64,000 nt of DNA from Diploptera punctata (Eukaryota; Arthropoda; Insecta; Blattodea; Blaberidae), in the NCBI GenBank assembly GCA_030220185.1, contig JASPKZ010002332.1, positions 868,001 through 932,000 on the forward strand, given 5' to 3'. Numbering within the stretch: position 1 is the first letter of the stretch; each line of letters begins with the position of its first letter. This document shows positions 21,733 to 32,329 of the stretch, in pieces. The notes below the pieces were generated by a model. That model saw only the letters and a program-made list of their open reading frames with translations. It searched no databases and was not told where the DNA came from. Position numbers and translations under genes: made by a program.

Positions 21733-22047
21733 CTAATACAAATAAATATATTTAAAAATAGCGCAAGTGTAATGAAATAATGCACTATTTTGTGCAATCA
21801 CGGATGAAAAGTTTTCCTTTAGCTTTTCGACCTCTGCGGTGTGATCGGTATCCTTATAATTCACATGGTATGTAGAATAATATCTCAGAATATTTAACTT
21901 TCTCACGTTAGCAAGAACTTTCAGACATACTAAATATTTTGCATTTCCTTCATATTCAGTAAATAAGTATACATATTTCCATTGCCGATTAAAATAAACA
22001 ATTGGGGATGACGAACTACGTTTCAAATCTGCTGCATGTTCCGGCAT
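21733..22047 (-). pseudogene. hAT-type BED zinc-finger N-terminal fragment
   Basis: The minus-strand ORF encodes RQWKYVYLFTEYEGNAKYLVCLKVLANVRKLNILRYYSTYH followed by an acidic/Lys-rich stretch. This resembles the BED finger and linker of hAT-derived proteins (W-x-Y-F-F-T-E ... C-x2-C ... R-H-Y-x-T-x-H). The first zinc Cys is replaced (YLVC) and the histidine motif is RYYSTYH, so the finger is damaged. No transposase core follows. Sequence upstream to 22,250 has inverted GAGCGCTCT/AGAGTGCTC elements that may be its terminus. The assignment is by resemblance. Confidence 0.5.
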
Positions 22048-22253
22048 GATAACATCGAGGATCCTAGCAAAATTACATTAGTGTAGACTGTAACGCAGCA
22101 TTGTTAACGTGGTGCCACCCGCGTCACAAACCTTCACCCCTTTATTCCTTCTTTATTGATTATTTGAGCGCTCTGCTCTTCCGTCGTGAACACGTGCAGG
22201 GAAGAGTGCTCTTGCACAAAGAGCATGAGTAGGTCACCGCTGGTCTTGGATCT

Positions 22254-22703
22254 TGTGGCAAGAAGTAATAGACTCGTGAGTACTAAAACGTACCATTAAT
22301 AGTAATAACTGGAAGGCGCACAAAACGTGCACACGAGTCTATTACCAACATAGAAACCCAAACGAATGGTACCTACCCCTCTAAGCTATAATTAATAACA
22401 TATACACTCAGAGTGGGGTGGCGACTTGATGGGAGGAGTCATCGCCCTTATAAGGCGAGGAAGCGTGTGAAAACACTCTCACGCTCCTACGTTCCACAAT
22501 AGTCAAGTTCTTCAGTAACCGTTCGCGAAGGTGATATTAAAACACGTGGGCGGAAGTAATTCATCAACTCCACACCGAGTGAAGTATAAAACACTGTAGA
22601 TATACAATTGTACATACAAAGTGTATCCAATAAACTAAAATAATAAGTGTATAATTTAAAACATCCCTGAGTGATCATATTCTACCCTGAGCGAACCGAC
22701 ACA
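22254..22703 (+). repeat. Solo LTR, 450 bp
   Basis: Begins TGTGGC and ends GACACA (TGTG/CACA inverted ends) and is flanked on both sides by ATCT (22,250-22,253; 22,704-22,707), a 4-bp target duplication as made by Ty3/gypsy elements. It contains a TATA-like TTATAAGG near 22,448 and AATAAA at 22,629-22,634 in the order of an LTR. No internal retroviral sequence is adjacent, so it is probably a solo LTR left by LTR-LTR recombination. It is a different family from the 6.4-kb LTR. Confidence 0.7.
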
Positions 22704-22707
22704 ATCT

Positions 22708-23125
22708 CCAAATATTATCGCGTGGTCTTCTCTGTATTATGTATAAGTCCAAGGTCTTTACAATACAACGATGCTTGTATTAAATCAATGTTAATTAAGT
22801 CTGTCAATGTTTTCGTTGATTTCATCAGGTTTGAAGTTAATGTAAATTTGGACACAGCAGGAATATTAATAGCGGGAGGGTAACTGTTTTTGAAATGTCA
22901 CTATTATCATTCAGCGAGTATAATAATGAAGTTAAAATACTGGCCTGGGAATATCTGACATGAATCGTCAGGACAAGAAACGATTATGATAAACTGATTG
23001 CTGGTGATCTTTGAGGTAGGAATTAGATCAGTCAGGACAATTTTCTGGCAGGTGTAATGTTTTTAGTTCTGACTGATAAATTAATATTTTACAGTATCAA
23101 AAACTGTAAAGTCCAGAAGAACTAT
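22708..23125. other. Intronic spacer, nothing recognised
   Basis: No recognisable coding or repeat content. Confidence 0.5.
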
Positions 23126-23129
23126 AAAA

Positions 23130-23640
23130 TAAAATCATCATCTTCATCTTCATCTTCACTTCAAGGTTTAGACGATTCGCCTGTTCTGAATTCACAATGA
23201 TTCCTTCCATCTCTTCCTAGGCCTTCCAACATCCCTTAATCCCTTTGGTTTATAGTGATATGCTATCTTGGATAATCTTGTTTCTTCCATTCTCTGAACA
23301 CGATCTTCCTAGCCGACGCGGTGTTGTTGAATTCTATTATTTATTGAATATACTTCTAATTCACTTCTTGTTTCTTCATTTCTTATGTAGTCCAATTTTG
23401 TGCATCCTTTGGTCCTTCTTGGAAAAGTTATTTCTGCACTTTGTATTCTACTCGAACTCCTATTTGTTACCCATGACTCACTACCGTATAAAGGTACCGG
23501 TACCGCCATTGTTTTGTAGAACTTCAATCTTGTATCCTTCCTTATTTTATGTTTTAGTGTTCTATGAATGGTGCCACATATCATTAAAATTTTTATAATT
23601 TATTGTCTATATCGTTTCTTGTTCCATATCCAGAAGACAA
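23130..23640 (-). pseudogene. LINE family c, 3' fragment
   Basis: Minus-strand relative of the copy at 19,280: AICGTIHRTL-type start (MICGTIHRTLKHKIRKDTRLK), KFYKTMAVPVPLYGSESWV, RIQSAEITFPRRTKGCTK, and after a frame change a GLRDVGRPRKRW C-terminus near 23,220. It ends at a GAA/GAT-rich tail near 23,135. Confidence 0.75.
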
Positions 23641-23649
23641 TTCACAACC

Positions 23650-24520
23650 TAGATAATTAAAATTTAACATTTGTGTGTTTATTTTCTATTATTGTTTTCG
23701 ACCTTATGGACGACTTTCCTAAAAAGGCCATAAAATAAAATGGAACACAAAAAATGAATCTGTCTAATATGTAGAAGAAATTCTGAAATATATATAGTAT
23801 ATACTGTAGAAGAACACTTCCGAGATAGTAAATCTGATACAACAGGAAATTCCTTAACTGGTAGCTAACATACAAAAGAGAACTTATAAAATCATGAATA
23901 TATACAAAATTAAAATTATCTGCTAATAAATGAGATAAGGAGATATATTACGAAGAAAATTGGAATTCAAATCAATGGATTGAAATAAAATTTAGATTTT
24001 GAGAATACGATTTTGAATAATATTTCGGTCCCATTTTTAAATAAAAGGTCCTGAACAATACATAAAAAATCACACAAAATTAACGTTGTACCAAGATTCA
24101 GAAATAAGAAATAATGAGAAGTGAAAACCACGATTCTTACTAGCCTCTTAAAAAATTTCATGAAGATCATTCCAACAAATAAAGTAATTGAGGCGCCCAA
24201 AACCACAAGAGCCTAATGCACATCATGGTCAAATTTGAGATTTTAGCATATATGCATACTCCTGACATCTGTGGTTGTGCTTTAGTCATAACTGTACATA
24301 TGAAAGATTTATAAAATGGTTGTTCTGCCATTTCACCTGACATTCAATTCCATATGGGCCCAAAACACAAGCTGAGTTGTTTTGCTCTGTGTTGTTCACT
24401 TGTTAATACACAGTAAAACACTAAAATTATAATAGGCATTTTTAAAATATACAACTGGACACACAAATGCTGTAATAATGCAATGTAGTGAGAGCAAGAC
24501 TGGTTAAACCCTTCATAGTA
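23650..24520. other. Intronic spacer, nothing recognised
   Basis: AT-rich. Small ORFs show no coding features. Confidence 0.4.
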
Positions 24521-24526
24521 ATTAAA

Positions 24527-24861
24527 ATGGAAGCTGAAGATTTTAAAAAAATTGACGCTGTCAATGAGCCAAAAGAGAATATACATGGTGAGAAAATAAA
24601 TTACAGGAGCCTTACAATGCTAAATGTTTCAGCACATTTCCCACAACTGATGATTCAGAAAACATACTCTACTCTAGAGACATGGGAATCTGCCATTCTT
24701 CTGAAACCTCAACGAGGGAGACAATGCTGGACAATTCTGCAGCATTCAGAGACGTACTAAAATATCTAGTGACAAAATATCCAAGCGGAAGGAAAATATC
24801 AGTTTTGAAGCACAGAGATGTGATGAAACTACTGCCCTACATGCCTGAAACAGAATTTTAA
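24527..24861 (+). pseudogene. Unrecognised protein fragment in two frames
   Basis: Starts MEAEDFKKIDAVNEPKENIH. Near 24,605 the reading must shift frame to keep coding-like sequence: LQEPYNAKCFSTFPTTDDSE, then SETSTRETMLDNSAAFRDVL, KYLVTKYPSGRKISVLKHRD and KLLPYMPETEF before TAA at 24,859. Both parts have ordinary protein composition and the second is open for about 85 codons. I do not recognise the family. It may be a remnant of a DNA transposon or a processed pseudogene. It is intronless and antisense to the DUF229 gene. Confidence 0.35.
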
Positions 24862-25425
24862 ATCTGGCTGTGCAACAAATGTGAATATAATAATGATAAA
24901 GACTATGAAATGATAGAGTGAACAGTTTTCAGTGATTCAGTGCAGTTCTAGATAGTGTGTGTTATTATTAAAACAGAGTAAATGAGTAAAAAATGAAAAT
25001 ATTGTATTGTGTGTTCCATTCTCTGAAAAAATCACATTTGTACATTAATACATCTTAATATCTTAAACGTTTTATTAATATCAAGTGGGTTCATATTTTT
25101 TACATATCATTTGGAATATATAGAGTACAGTCAAAAGCAAATAAAAGTCCAGACATTAGAGAATTCAGTTAGAATTTCAGTTTCACAAATATCTAATTTC
25201 CTCAAAACTTTATTTCTGTGCTTCGGTCCCTTCTGGTTCTCAGCGCCTCAATTATAATAAAATATGTTTCGATTAAAAAACCGAGGAATAAGTTAACTTT
25301 TTCCTAGTAGGAGATTATACACTTTTTGGATATGTGCTAATTCTCTAAACAATGCGTGTTAATAAGGTAAAACAATCGTCATTAGTCAGAATGTTAGTAT
25401 AAATTAATTGATTGAACGAGAAAAA
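24862..25425. other. Intronic spacer, nothing recognised
   Basis: No coding or repeat content recognised. Confidence 0.4.
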
Positions 25426-25431
25426 ACTTAC

Positions 25432-25699
25432 ATGAATTCGTCGTCCGGATGAGAATGAGTACTGCGAGGCCTGCTGACACTTCTATAACAACAAGACATC
25501 TTATCTACTATATTCACAGTCGAATAGTCGTATGGGATGAACAAAAAAGTCGCGTTAGAAGAAGTGGGTGAAGGTTTCTGGTTTAACAGACAATCTGGAG
25601 ATTCCACAGGATATACATATTGTAAAATATCCTTCTCATAAGGGGCAAGATCAGGAATCATGCACATAGGTGTTGAAACCAAATAAAATTGTTTGAATT
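25432..25699 (-). CDS. DUF229 sulfatase-like protein, exon after the membrane anchor
   Basis: 268-bp exon: acceptor AAATTTCAG, donor CAT/GTAAGT. It encodes FKQFYLVSTPMCMIPDLAPY, EKDILQYVYPVESPDC and, near the end, SCCYRSVSRPRSTHSHPDDEF. The C-x-IPDLxP(Y/F) start and CCYR motif are typical of the N-terminal extracellular part of DUF229 proteins. The exon starts with two bases that complete a codon with the last G of the exon at 30,512-30,623 (Glu) and ends with AT, completed by the first base of the next exon (Ile). Both junctions keep frame. No defects are seen. Confidence 0.85.
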
Positions 25700-25997
25700 C
25701 TGAAATTTAATCATTATGCAACAAAACATTAGCAACATATTAACAGAAAAACTACAGGTAAATAAATAACTTCTGTACGTATAGTCAATAAACAATGTAG
25801 GGATCTAGTTCCTAGGGCACGATATTTTGATATTGTAAGCTGATTTAGAATTGTATTTTGATTCTTATTTTTATTAATTTATTCTTAAGTGGTTACTGCT
25901 TATTTTATTCGTATTTTAAAGGATTTCAGTCTCATGTGGAAATGATTATTTTTAATCTAATGAACAGTTTCTTTAAATAAACCCAGATCATCCTATC

Positions 25998-26030
25998 GTC
26001 CTATATATATATATATATATATATATAGAT
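25998..26030. repeat. TA microsatellite
   Basis: TA dinucleotide run directly upstream of the tRNA-like palindrome; related runs follow at 26,155-26,191 and 26,369-26,416. Confidence 0.9.
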
Positions 26031-26035
26031 ATTAT

Positions 26036-26150
26036 AAATATATTTTGACATTTGGCAATGAAGGCAAATATGATATGAAAAGAAAAATGAATGCTTGAGT
26101 CGGGAGACTCGAGTTCGAATCCCGACTCAAGCATTCATTTTTCTTTTCAT

Positions 26151-26160
<10 letters not shown>
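26036..26160 (+). repeat. tRNA-like X element collapsed into a palindrome
   Basis: A 37-bp perfect inverted repeat (26,068-26,104 and 26,121-26,157, loop 16 nt) made of the 3' half of the X tRNA-like sequence (GAGTTCGAATCCCGACTCAA) plus its flank. The outer flank at 26,045-26,067 (TTTGGCAATGAAGGCAAATA) is the reverse complement of the sequence that follows each X unit in the 57.5-kb array. Confidence 0.85.
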
Positions 26161-26185
<25 letters not shown>

Positions 26186-26195
<10 letters not shown>

Positions 26196-26366
26196 GTGAA
26201 GACCGAGTTCTCGCGACATCTAGTAATAATGAAGAATATAATACATATATAAGAAAAATAAGTGTTTGAATTGGATTCGCCTGGTGGTGTAATGGATATC
26301 ACGCTGAGATACAGACTCAGAGATCCGGGTTCGAATCCCGTCCAGGCATTTATTTTTCTTATCATA

Positions 26367-26375
<9 letters not shown>
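26186..26375 (+). repeat. tRNA-like Y unit (5' truncated)
   Basis: The leader begins ATGGCAGTGAAGACCGAGTT and matches the Y unit at 53.5-53.7 kb. It is truncated in the TA run, so the left half of the leader hairpin is lost. The cloverleaf-like part is 26,279-26,347: acceptor GCCTGG/CCAGGC, anticodon stem CTGAG/CTCAG with loop ATACAGA, T-arm CGGG-TTCGAAT-CCCG. T-run ATTTTTCTT follows. Confidence 0.8.
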
Positions 26376-26419
<44 letters not shown>

Positions 26420-26423
<4 letters not shown>

Positions 26424-27044
26424 GGCCTACATATAGTGGTGAGATTTATTTATCCTAGACAATGTTTTTAGTAGTCATATTCTCGATTACTAAATACTGT
26501 TTAATATATTGAAAATTGTCGGCCATACAGTGTTAAGTTACGTATATTTATGATAATATTATCTTTATTTATACTTTTGACGTATATACGTCATCAAATT
26601 TGTGTCCATAGTGGGAGGAAATTCAGAAAACCGATGATGATAAAATCGGGGGATACAGTTTGGTGTTGCACCTACATCCAAAATTTAATTACACTCTCGA
26701 TAGATAAATGATCAAAGAATTCGTTGAGTGTGAACCGTGACGCATCGCGCGCGGCGGAGAGGGAAGCGCCGCCGTTTTGAGGTAGTTTCGCTGCGTCACA
26801 TAATTTTCGTTCAGTAGGCCTATACATTTTGACACGGAGACGTTATGACGTTCGTTTTGGGTTTCAAATCGGCAGCTCTCATCAATATCTATCGATGGTG
26901 TTTATAAAACATTAGTGTGAAATAAGTATAGTGAATATCCATCCATCCATCCATCCATCTATTGTAATTCTGCCCGAGGGCAGGTATTTCACTGCAATCA
27001 TAGCATTTTCATGCTATGCTTTGTAGTTTTACTAGGGAATTATA
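26420..27044. other. Spacer with a GC-rich, promoter-like patch
   Basis: Mostly AT-rich, but 26,735-26,860 is CpG-rich (for example CGCGCGCGGCGG) with a TCAGTA initiator-like site near 26,812. An ATCC tetranucleotide run lies at 26,939-26,958. A promoter is possible but unproven, and the patch could also be repeat-derived. Confidence 0.3.
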
Positions 27045-27124
27045 GGTGTGGTAGCCTCCCGTTGCTTTCCACACCGGTGAAGGATGGTGATGATAATGAT
27101 ACAGATGATGATAATGATAAGGAT

Positions 27125-27297
27125 GATGATGGCCGGGTGATTTTCGGGGACTGCTGGGCTCTAAGCTTCCTGACATTTGTCTTACAGGTGAGGAAAATCC
27201 AGAAAGAACCTCACCCAGGAGCTGTCCCGACCGGGAGTCGAACCCGGGCTCGCTGCGTGACAAGGCAGCACGCTACCTCGAGACCACAGCGGTGGAC
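27125..27297 (-). repeat. tRNA-derived SINE, family 1, 5' part
   Basis: Reverse copy: head GTCCACCGCTGTGGTCTCGA (27,278-27,297), B box GGGTTCGA, body with CCTCACCTGTAAGACAAATG. The distal third is missing and replaced by a GAT-rich simple repeat (27,080-27,130). Confidence 0.85.
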
Positions 27298-27299
27298 AT

Positions 27300-29480
27300 A
27301 GTGAATCTATATGATGTTAAAGTAAAACATTAAAATAAATAATGCAATATTGGCCTAAACTCGTCAAAAAGCCAACCAAATATATAGATCATATACGGTT
27401 GGGAAGGGCTTCTCAAGAGCTATCCAGTAGTACCCATAAAACACCATATGACAGAGTGAAGCGGTGCCTGGAACGTTAAATAGTGGTGTCCGAGCGAATC
27501 AACAACGGCGCCAGTATATCTGCAGCAAGGGCGGCCGAGCCTATGCAAGCGGATGATGTAATCGCTTCTATATCAACGCCGAAGGATTTCTTAGTGTTCA
27601 AAACTTACATATAATACGCTCAAAGAAAATATTACCCGATACGTACACCTATTCACGTAAAACACACGACCTGTTTAAATTATTTTGTCCAACCGAACAA
27701 CGGCGCAGGGTCATTAGGAATTTATAAAACAGTAAGTGATACGTCCAACACTGATCTACTGTATACCTCAGAGACTAGAACTGATACTGTGAGAAACAAA
27801 TAAGATGAATACACTAAGGAAAATCCTGCATAACAAAAGGAGGCATAAAATTATAAATGAGGAAATATGGAGACATCTGGACATTTAATCAATAAATAGA
27901 TGGGCAAATAAGAGAAGATACAGCATAAATAGAATTTTGACGTATCTAGAATGGCATCAGACAGGATGGTTCTATGTCAAGAGATACTGGTAATCTACCG
28001 ACAGATGAAAAGATGCCACGTTTGTATCACTAACCAACACATTTGTTTGTCACTCAAGATTACAACTAAAATTGTGTAATGTTACTCAAGATTACTGCTA
28101 AGGGATTTGGATGTGAGGTCAACATCCGGTTGGTAGGCCTAGGGACTTCTAAGCCTATCGCGCCATGGGGTTTTATTTATTTATTTAATTGTCTATACTG
28201 CCTGCTTTTTTCCTGGTGACAAGTTAAAACTGTACACTAATCAATTTTTGCATACAAGTTATGATGACTAAAATATTTTAAGATTTCTTACATTCTCCGG
28301 TAATCTTTAATAAAATTAATTTAACGATTAGTTTTTTATTGGATTTAAATATTAGTGTAATATTTACACTCTATTTATCTTCATTAATAATTGTATGTGT
28401 TACCACTGTTCTATCTTTATCGGCTTTCCTTCTAATACCACGACCTTCTTAACTATCTTAATTACGTATCCCATATTTATTACCCGATATTTCCGCTGTT
28501 TTATATCAAAAGGTGATACAGGGTTTCAGTAGTAGGCCTCTACTAAATAAAAAATTCTTGGTCTTATTATATTGTAAATACTGTAGTTGTTAGGACGTTT
28601 AAAAAATCAATGGAGTAACCAAATATAATTTTGTATATTTTAAATATTAAAAATGCAGGAAAATCACAATTAGATCTTTTTTTAACAAAACCACCAAATG
28701 AAAGAGACATCCATAAGGAAAACATCGCAAGGATTCAATTGTGAAATTAAAAATTCATCCGAAAATGTATCATTAATTATATATATATATATACCATCAA
28801 TCTGAATAGTATCTTCCAGATTACCAATACATTACAGGTAACAAGACGTCACACAGCGTGCAATGAAGTAGAAGACCTAATTTTAAAACATTTTTTATAA
28901 ACTATAATTACAATTTAAATATAAAATCAAAATACGAATATTCCTGTTCAGTGAAATTTTAGTAAACTTAATTATTTTGCATGTACATATGTATTAATGG
29001 GAATTAAAATCGCGATTGTACATGAGTTGGAGACGAATTGTCTTTCGATTTAAATCTAGGTACTGAATTTTGCAAAACAAATAATATTTTGACGTTTAAA
29101 GGCGTGGATGTATAGACGAAATAAATGGTAAAATATTCCCACTTTTTTTGTTTATTATTTATTAGTTAATGTCTCAGCTCTTTCTACTAAGAGGTTCTTC
29201 AAACTATCTTTTTCTCTCTTTACCTTCGTTTGCCATTTGTAGGTACTCTCACATGCCGTACGCCACTAGAGCCTTACAGGAACACGACCTGTCGGGGGAG
29301 GATTTTTAATCATCACACAATACTTTTTTGACTACTGAAGGAAGTAGTGAACCACCCTCGATGAGTAATAAACTCAATACCAAGGCCACATCGGAGACAA
29401 TATGAACATTTTAAAAAAGACACACTATTCACACATTAATTCACACTAAACAAGGTGAATATGTTATGGATGATTGAGAG
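27300..29480. other. Intronic spacer, nothing confidently recognised
   Basis: Long AT-rich stretch without a convincing ORF, tRNA or TE protein. It contains a TTTA run near 28,170 and a TA run at 28,780-28,793. Confidence 0.4.
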
Positions 29481-29489
29481 AGCCAGATA

Positions 29490-29635
29490 ATGTTCGGGGT
29501 CCATTTGGGCATTAGCGCTTCCCTTCTGGCTTATAGGTGAGGAAAAACTCCGAAAAAAATCATTCACCCAAAAATCTTGTCGAATCCGTTGTGTACGAGG
29601 CAACGACATAAATTCGAGATCACAGCAGAGAACAT
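29490..29635 (-). repeat. Decayed tRNA-derived SINE, family 1
   Basis: Reverse-strand match to the head and first body domain (GTGATCTCGA near 29,613; TAGGTGAGGAAAAACTCCG in reverse at 29,534). Many substitutions: an old copy of the family at 9.1 kb. Confidence 0.65.
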
Positions 29636-30117
29636 TTTTAAAACTACATGATTAAAATATTTTGACAGTTATTTATAATGTAAAACAATCTGATAATATG
29701 TTATGCTAAAACGATTACCAAGAAAACTCAGACAGAAGAGCTTTAAAGAATATCATAGCAGAATAGTTCAAATCGTAGCGAGAAAAAAAAAGTGAAATCG
29801 AAAAACAGGGCACTTGTATTAAACGTTTATAGGAAAAATCACTTTGAGGTTTAATTCTAGATTAAATTAAAATGTTTTATACCTCACCTCATATCCAGTT
29901 TTTTTAACTAGACCGGTTTCGAAGTCTGTTAATCTTAAACAGGACACTGCATAAGATGAATATTTTAAAATTGAAGTTACAGAACTCTGAGAACATGCAT
30001 AATACTACGGAAGACTAACTTATGTCTAGTCTTATATTTTGTGATCCATATCATACATATAATTAAACTATTTCATAACATTTCATGTTATGCAACATGA
30101 ATAATATTTAGCACTAA

Positions 30118-30400
30118 ATTGATAATATCGCAAGGGAAATTATGGGTGTACAAGAGGAGCCGGACATCATAGACATTATAGAAAATAAAAGATTGCAGTG
30201 GTATGGTCATGTCAAAAGAATGCCTGAGCAAAGATTGCGAAAAATTGTTATGGAATGGATCCCAATGGAAAGGAGGAAGAGAGGAAGACCGAAGAAAACT
30301 TGGATAGAAGGAGTACAAGCAGCTATGAATATCAGAGGAATGGCGTTTGGTTTCCGGAAGACGGCGGCAGCTGCCATGATACCGGATGATGATGATGATC
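30118..30400 (+). pseudogene. LINE family d, 3' fragment
   Basis: Encodes EIMGVQEEPDIIDIIENKRL, QWYGHVKRMPEQRLRKIVME, RRKRGRPKKTWIEGVQAAMN and after an internal deletion a Gly/Phe/Arg end, then a GAT tail (30,385-30,400). Related copies lie at 40,770-40,860 and 56,130-56,785. Confidence 0.8.
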
Positions 30401-30511
30401 GCAAGATATGGAGAAATTAAGTAATGAATATTTTAAATATTTACTGTTAATAAAATAGTTTCATTACAGTTAGTTTTTGAAATTGTAAAAATAAATACAT
30501 TAGATATTTAC

Positions 30512-30623
30512 CTTGTGACTTCCAGAAGGGAAACAAGTTGACAAATGCAAGGAGTGCTAGTAATTGACAAATCGTCATTACTAATGCTACACACAGCACA
30601 CATTTATTTATACTCGCATTAAC
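30512..30623 (-). CDS. DUF229 sulfatase-like protein, membrane-anchor exon
   Basis: 112-bp exon between an AAATTTTCAG acceptor and a CAAG/GTAAAT donor. It encodes VNASINKCVLCVALVMTICQ and then LLALLAFVNLFPFWKSQ, a single hydrophobic segment of about 22 residues that fits the N-terminal signal anchor expected for this family. The last base G plus AA of the next exon gives Glu, keeping frame. An in-frame ATG lies within the exon (VAL-MTICQ), but the open frame continues to the acceptor, so the start may be in an upstream exon that I could not find. The exon was inferred without any database match, from splice signals, phase and hydrophobicity. Confidence 0.65.
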
Positions 30624-30629
30624 CTGAAA

Positions 30630-31900
30630 ATTTAGTTAATTTGATGTTAGCTATTACACTAGTGTCCTCAGGTTGAGTACAGTCAAATTACTGTTACTTA
30701 ATACAGTAAATGTCAGAATTACAAAATAAGATCTAGATGCATTGGAAATGTGACCAAAACCTATTATGCACAATGAGAGATGTACAGGACTTTACATATT
30801 GTCTGATATTATGCTATTTTTCTATTTGAGATATTTTATATTGGCAGGGTGATTATGGTATGAAGAAATGGCTCACTTGAAAGCTTTACTGGAGAATGCT
30901 AGATGTTCATTTAGATTTTGCGAACATAATTATTGCTAGGAAGAGCACTTACCCGTAATTGCGTCACGGATCTTATATACAATTTTTGCTGTTTTCTTGG
31001 ATTTTTATACCAAATCTATTTCACTTTTACATTTGTTTACTCTTTTAAGGATAGAGCTAGCAAGAACAAATCTTTCAACCTATAGATTTATTTTTAACTT
31101 ATAAAAATGTAGCTTTAAATTTATAAAAAAGTTTTTCATAGGTTGCAGAAACTGATTCCTAGTGACGTTCGATTTTCTTTTCATGCATAATAATATATAA
31201 TTAAAGTATATTAATTTAGGATTTTTTTTGCATTTTATCTTTTTATATATATATATATATATATATATAAAACGTAAAAATCTACATAGAAATGTCTCCA
31301 TCTCAACAAGTTTCCTTTTTTATAAGTATTATTTTTATAATGTCAAAATAAAATATTTCATTTAGGTATAACTAAGTATATGACTATTATTTTGTAAATA
31401 CAAATTATTACATATCTAAAAAAATTCGAAATATAATAAATCAATAAAAACTACTAGTCAGCAAACTATTATGAGCCATGTTAAAAAGTAAAAAAATTGT
31501 AAAACTACTGAAATAGAAAGAAAAATAAGAACGAAACAATAAAAATAAAATGAAAGACAAAAATGGAAAATAAGAAATAAATTGCGAGACTTAATGGAAT
31601 TGTTAGAAGTTCTTGTGAAAATATTAGGTCAATATTCACAGATTCTATTATAATTAGTACAAATAGGTCTAAAATAAACGATAATAAAATCATAAAAGAA
31701 TCAAAATAAAAAGTTTATATATGTCAGAAAATAAAATCAAGGATTTTTAACAAAATAAATTATTTATGACCAATAAAATAAATTAATTTCATTATACCTT
31801 TCTACCCCGTCCCCGAAAACAGGATCTAGAGAATCTAGAAATCATCATGCAAACAGCTTTCTAATCTGTAAAATAAACGAAAAAATGAAGGTAAATCATT
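30630..31900. other. Spacer upstream of the anchor exon
   Basis: AT-rich, including a TA run at 31,243-31,270. No promoter or upstream exon could be identified with confidence. Confidence 0.4.
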
Positions 31901-31904
31901 ACTC

Positions 31905-32320
31905 TAAGGGAGGAAAGGAGATTACGAGTATTTGAGAATAAAGTTCTTAGGAACATTTTTGGACCAAAGAAAGATGAACAGACAGGTGAATGGAGAAGAC
32001 TACATAACAGTGAAATACATTGTCTTTATAGGAAGCCAGATATAATGAGATCAGTTAAGTCTCGTAGACTGCGATGGGCAAGACATGTGGCACGAATGGG
32101 AATGAAAGACGTGCATAGAAGCTTCTTGTAGGAAAACCAGAGGGAAATCGCCCAGTTGGTAGACCAAGAATGATGTGGGAGAATAACATTAACTATGATT
32201 TGAGGGAAGTAGATTATACAGGCGATGATTGGAAAATATTGGCTCAGGATAGGGATATATGGAGAGCTTATGTCCGCGCTGCCATGGACCTACGGGTTCG
32301 ATAGTGCCAGTGAGTTAGTT
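31905..32320 (+). pseudogene. LINE family e, 3' fragment
   Basis: Encodes ERRLRVFENKVLRNIFGPK, TGEWRRLHNSEIHCLYRKPD, VKSRRLRWARHVARMG and, after a frameshift near 32,105, the LLVGKPEGNRPVGRPRMMWE end. It terminates at GGGTTCGATAGTGCCAGTGA followed by a short GTTA tail. It is the close relative of the open copy at 60,450-60,860. Confidence 0.85.
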
Positions 32321-32329
32321 TAGAAATAA

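Noticed and set aside
26147..26471. ORFs on both strands at 26.2-26.4 kb, and the similar ones at 53.5-53.7 kb
   Set aside because: They overlap the tRNA-like Y unit and TA runs; they recur only because the repeat recurs.
27009..27301. ORFs on both strands
   Set aside because: They lie in a GAT simple repeat and a reverse SINE.
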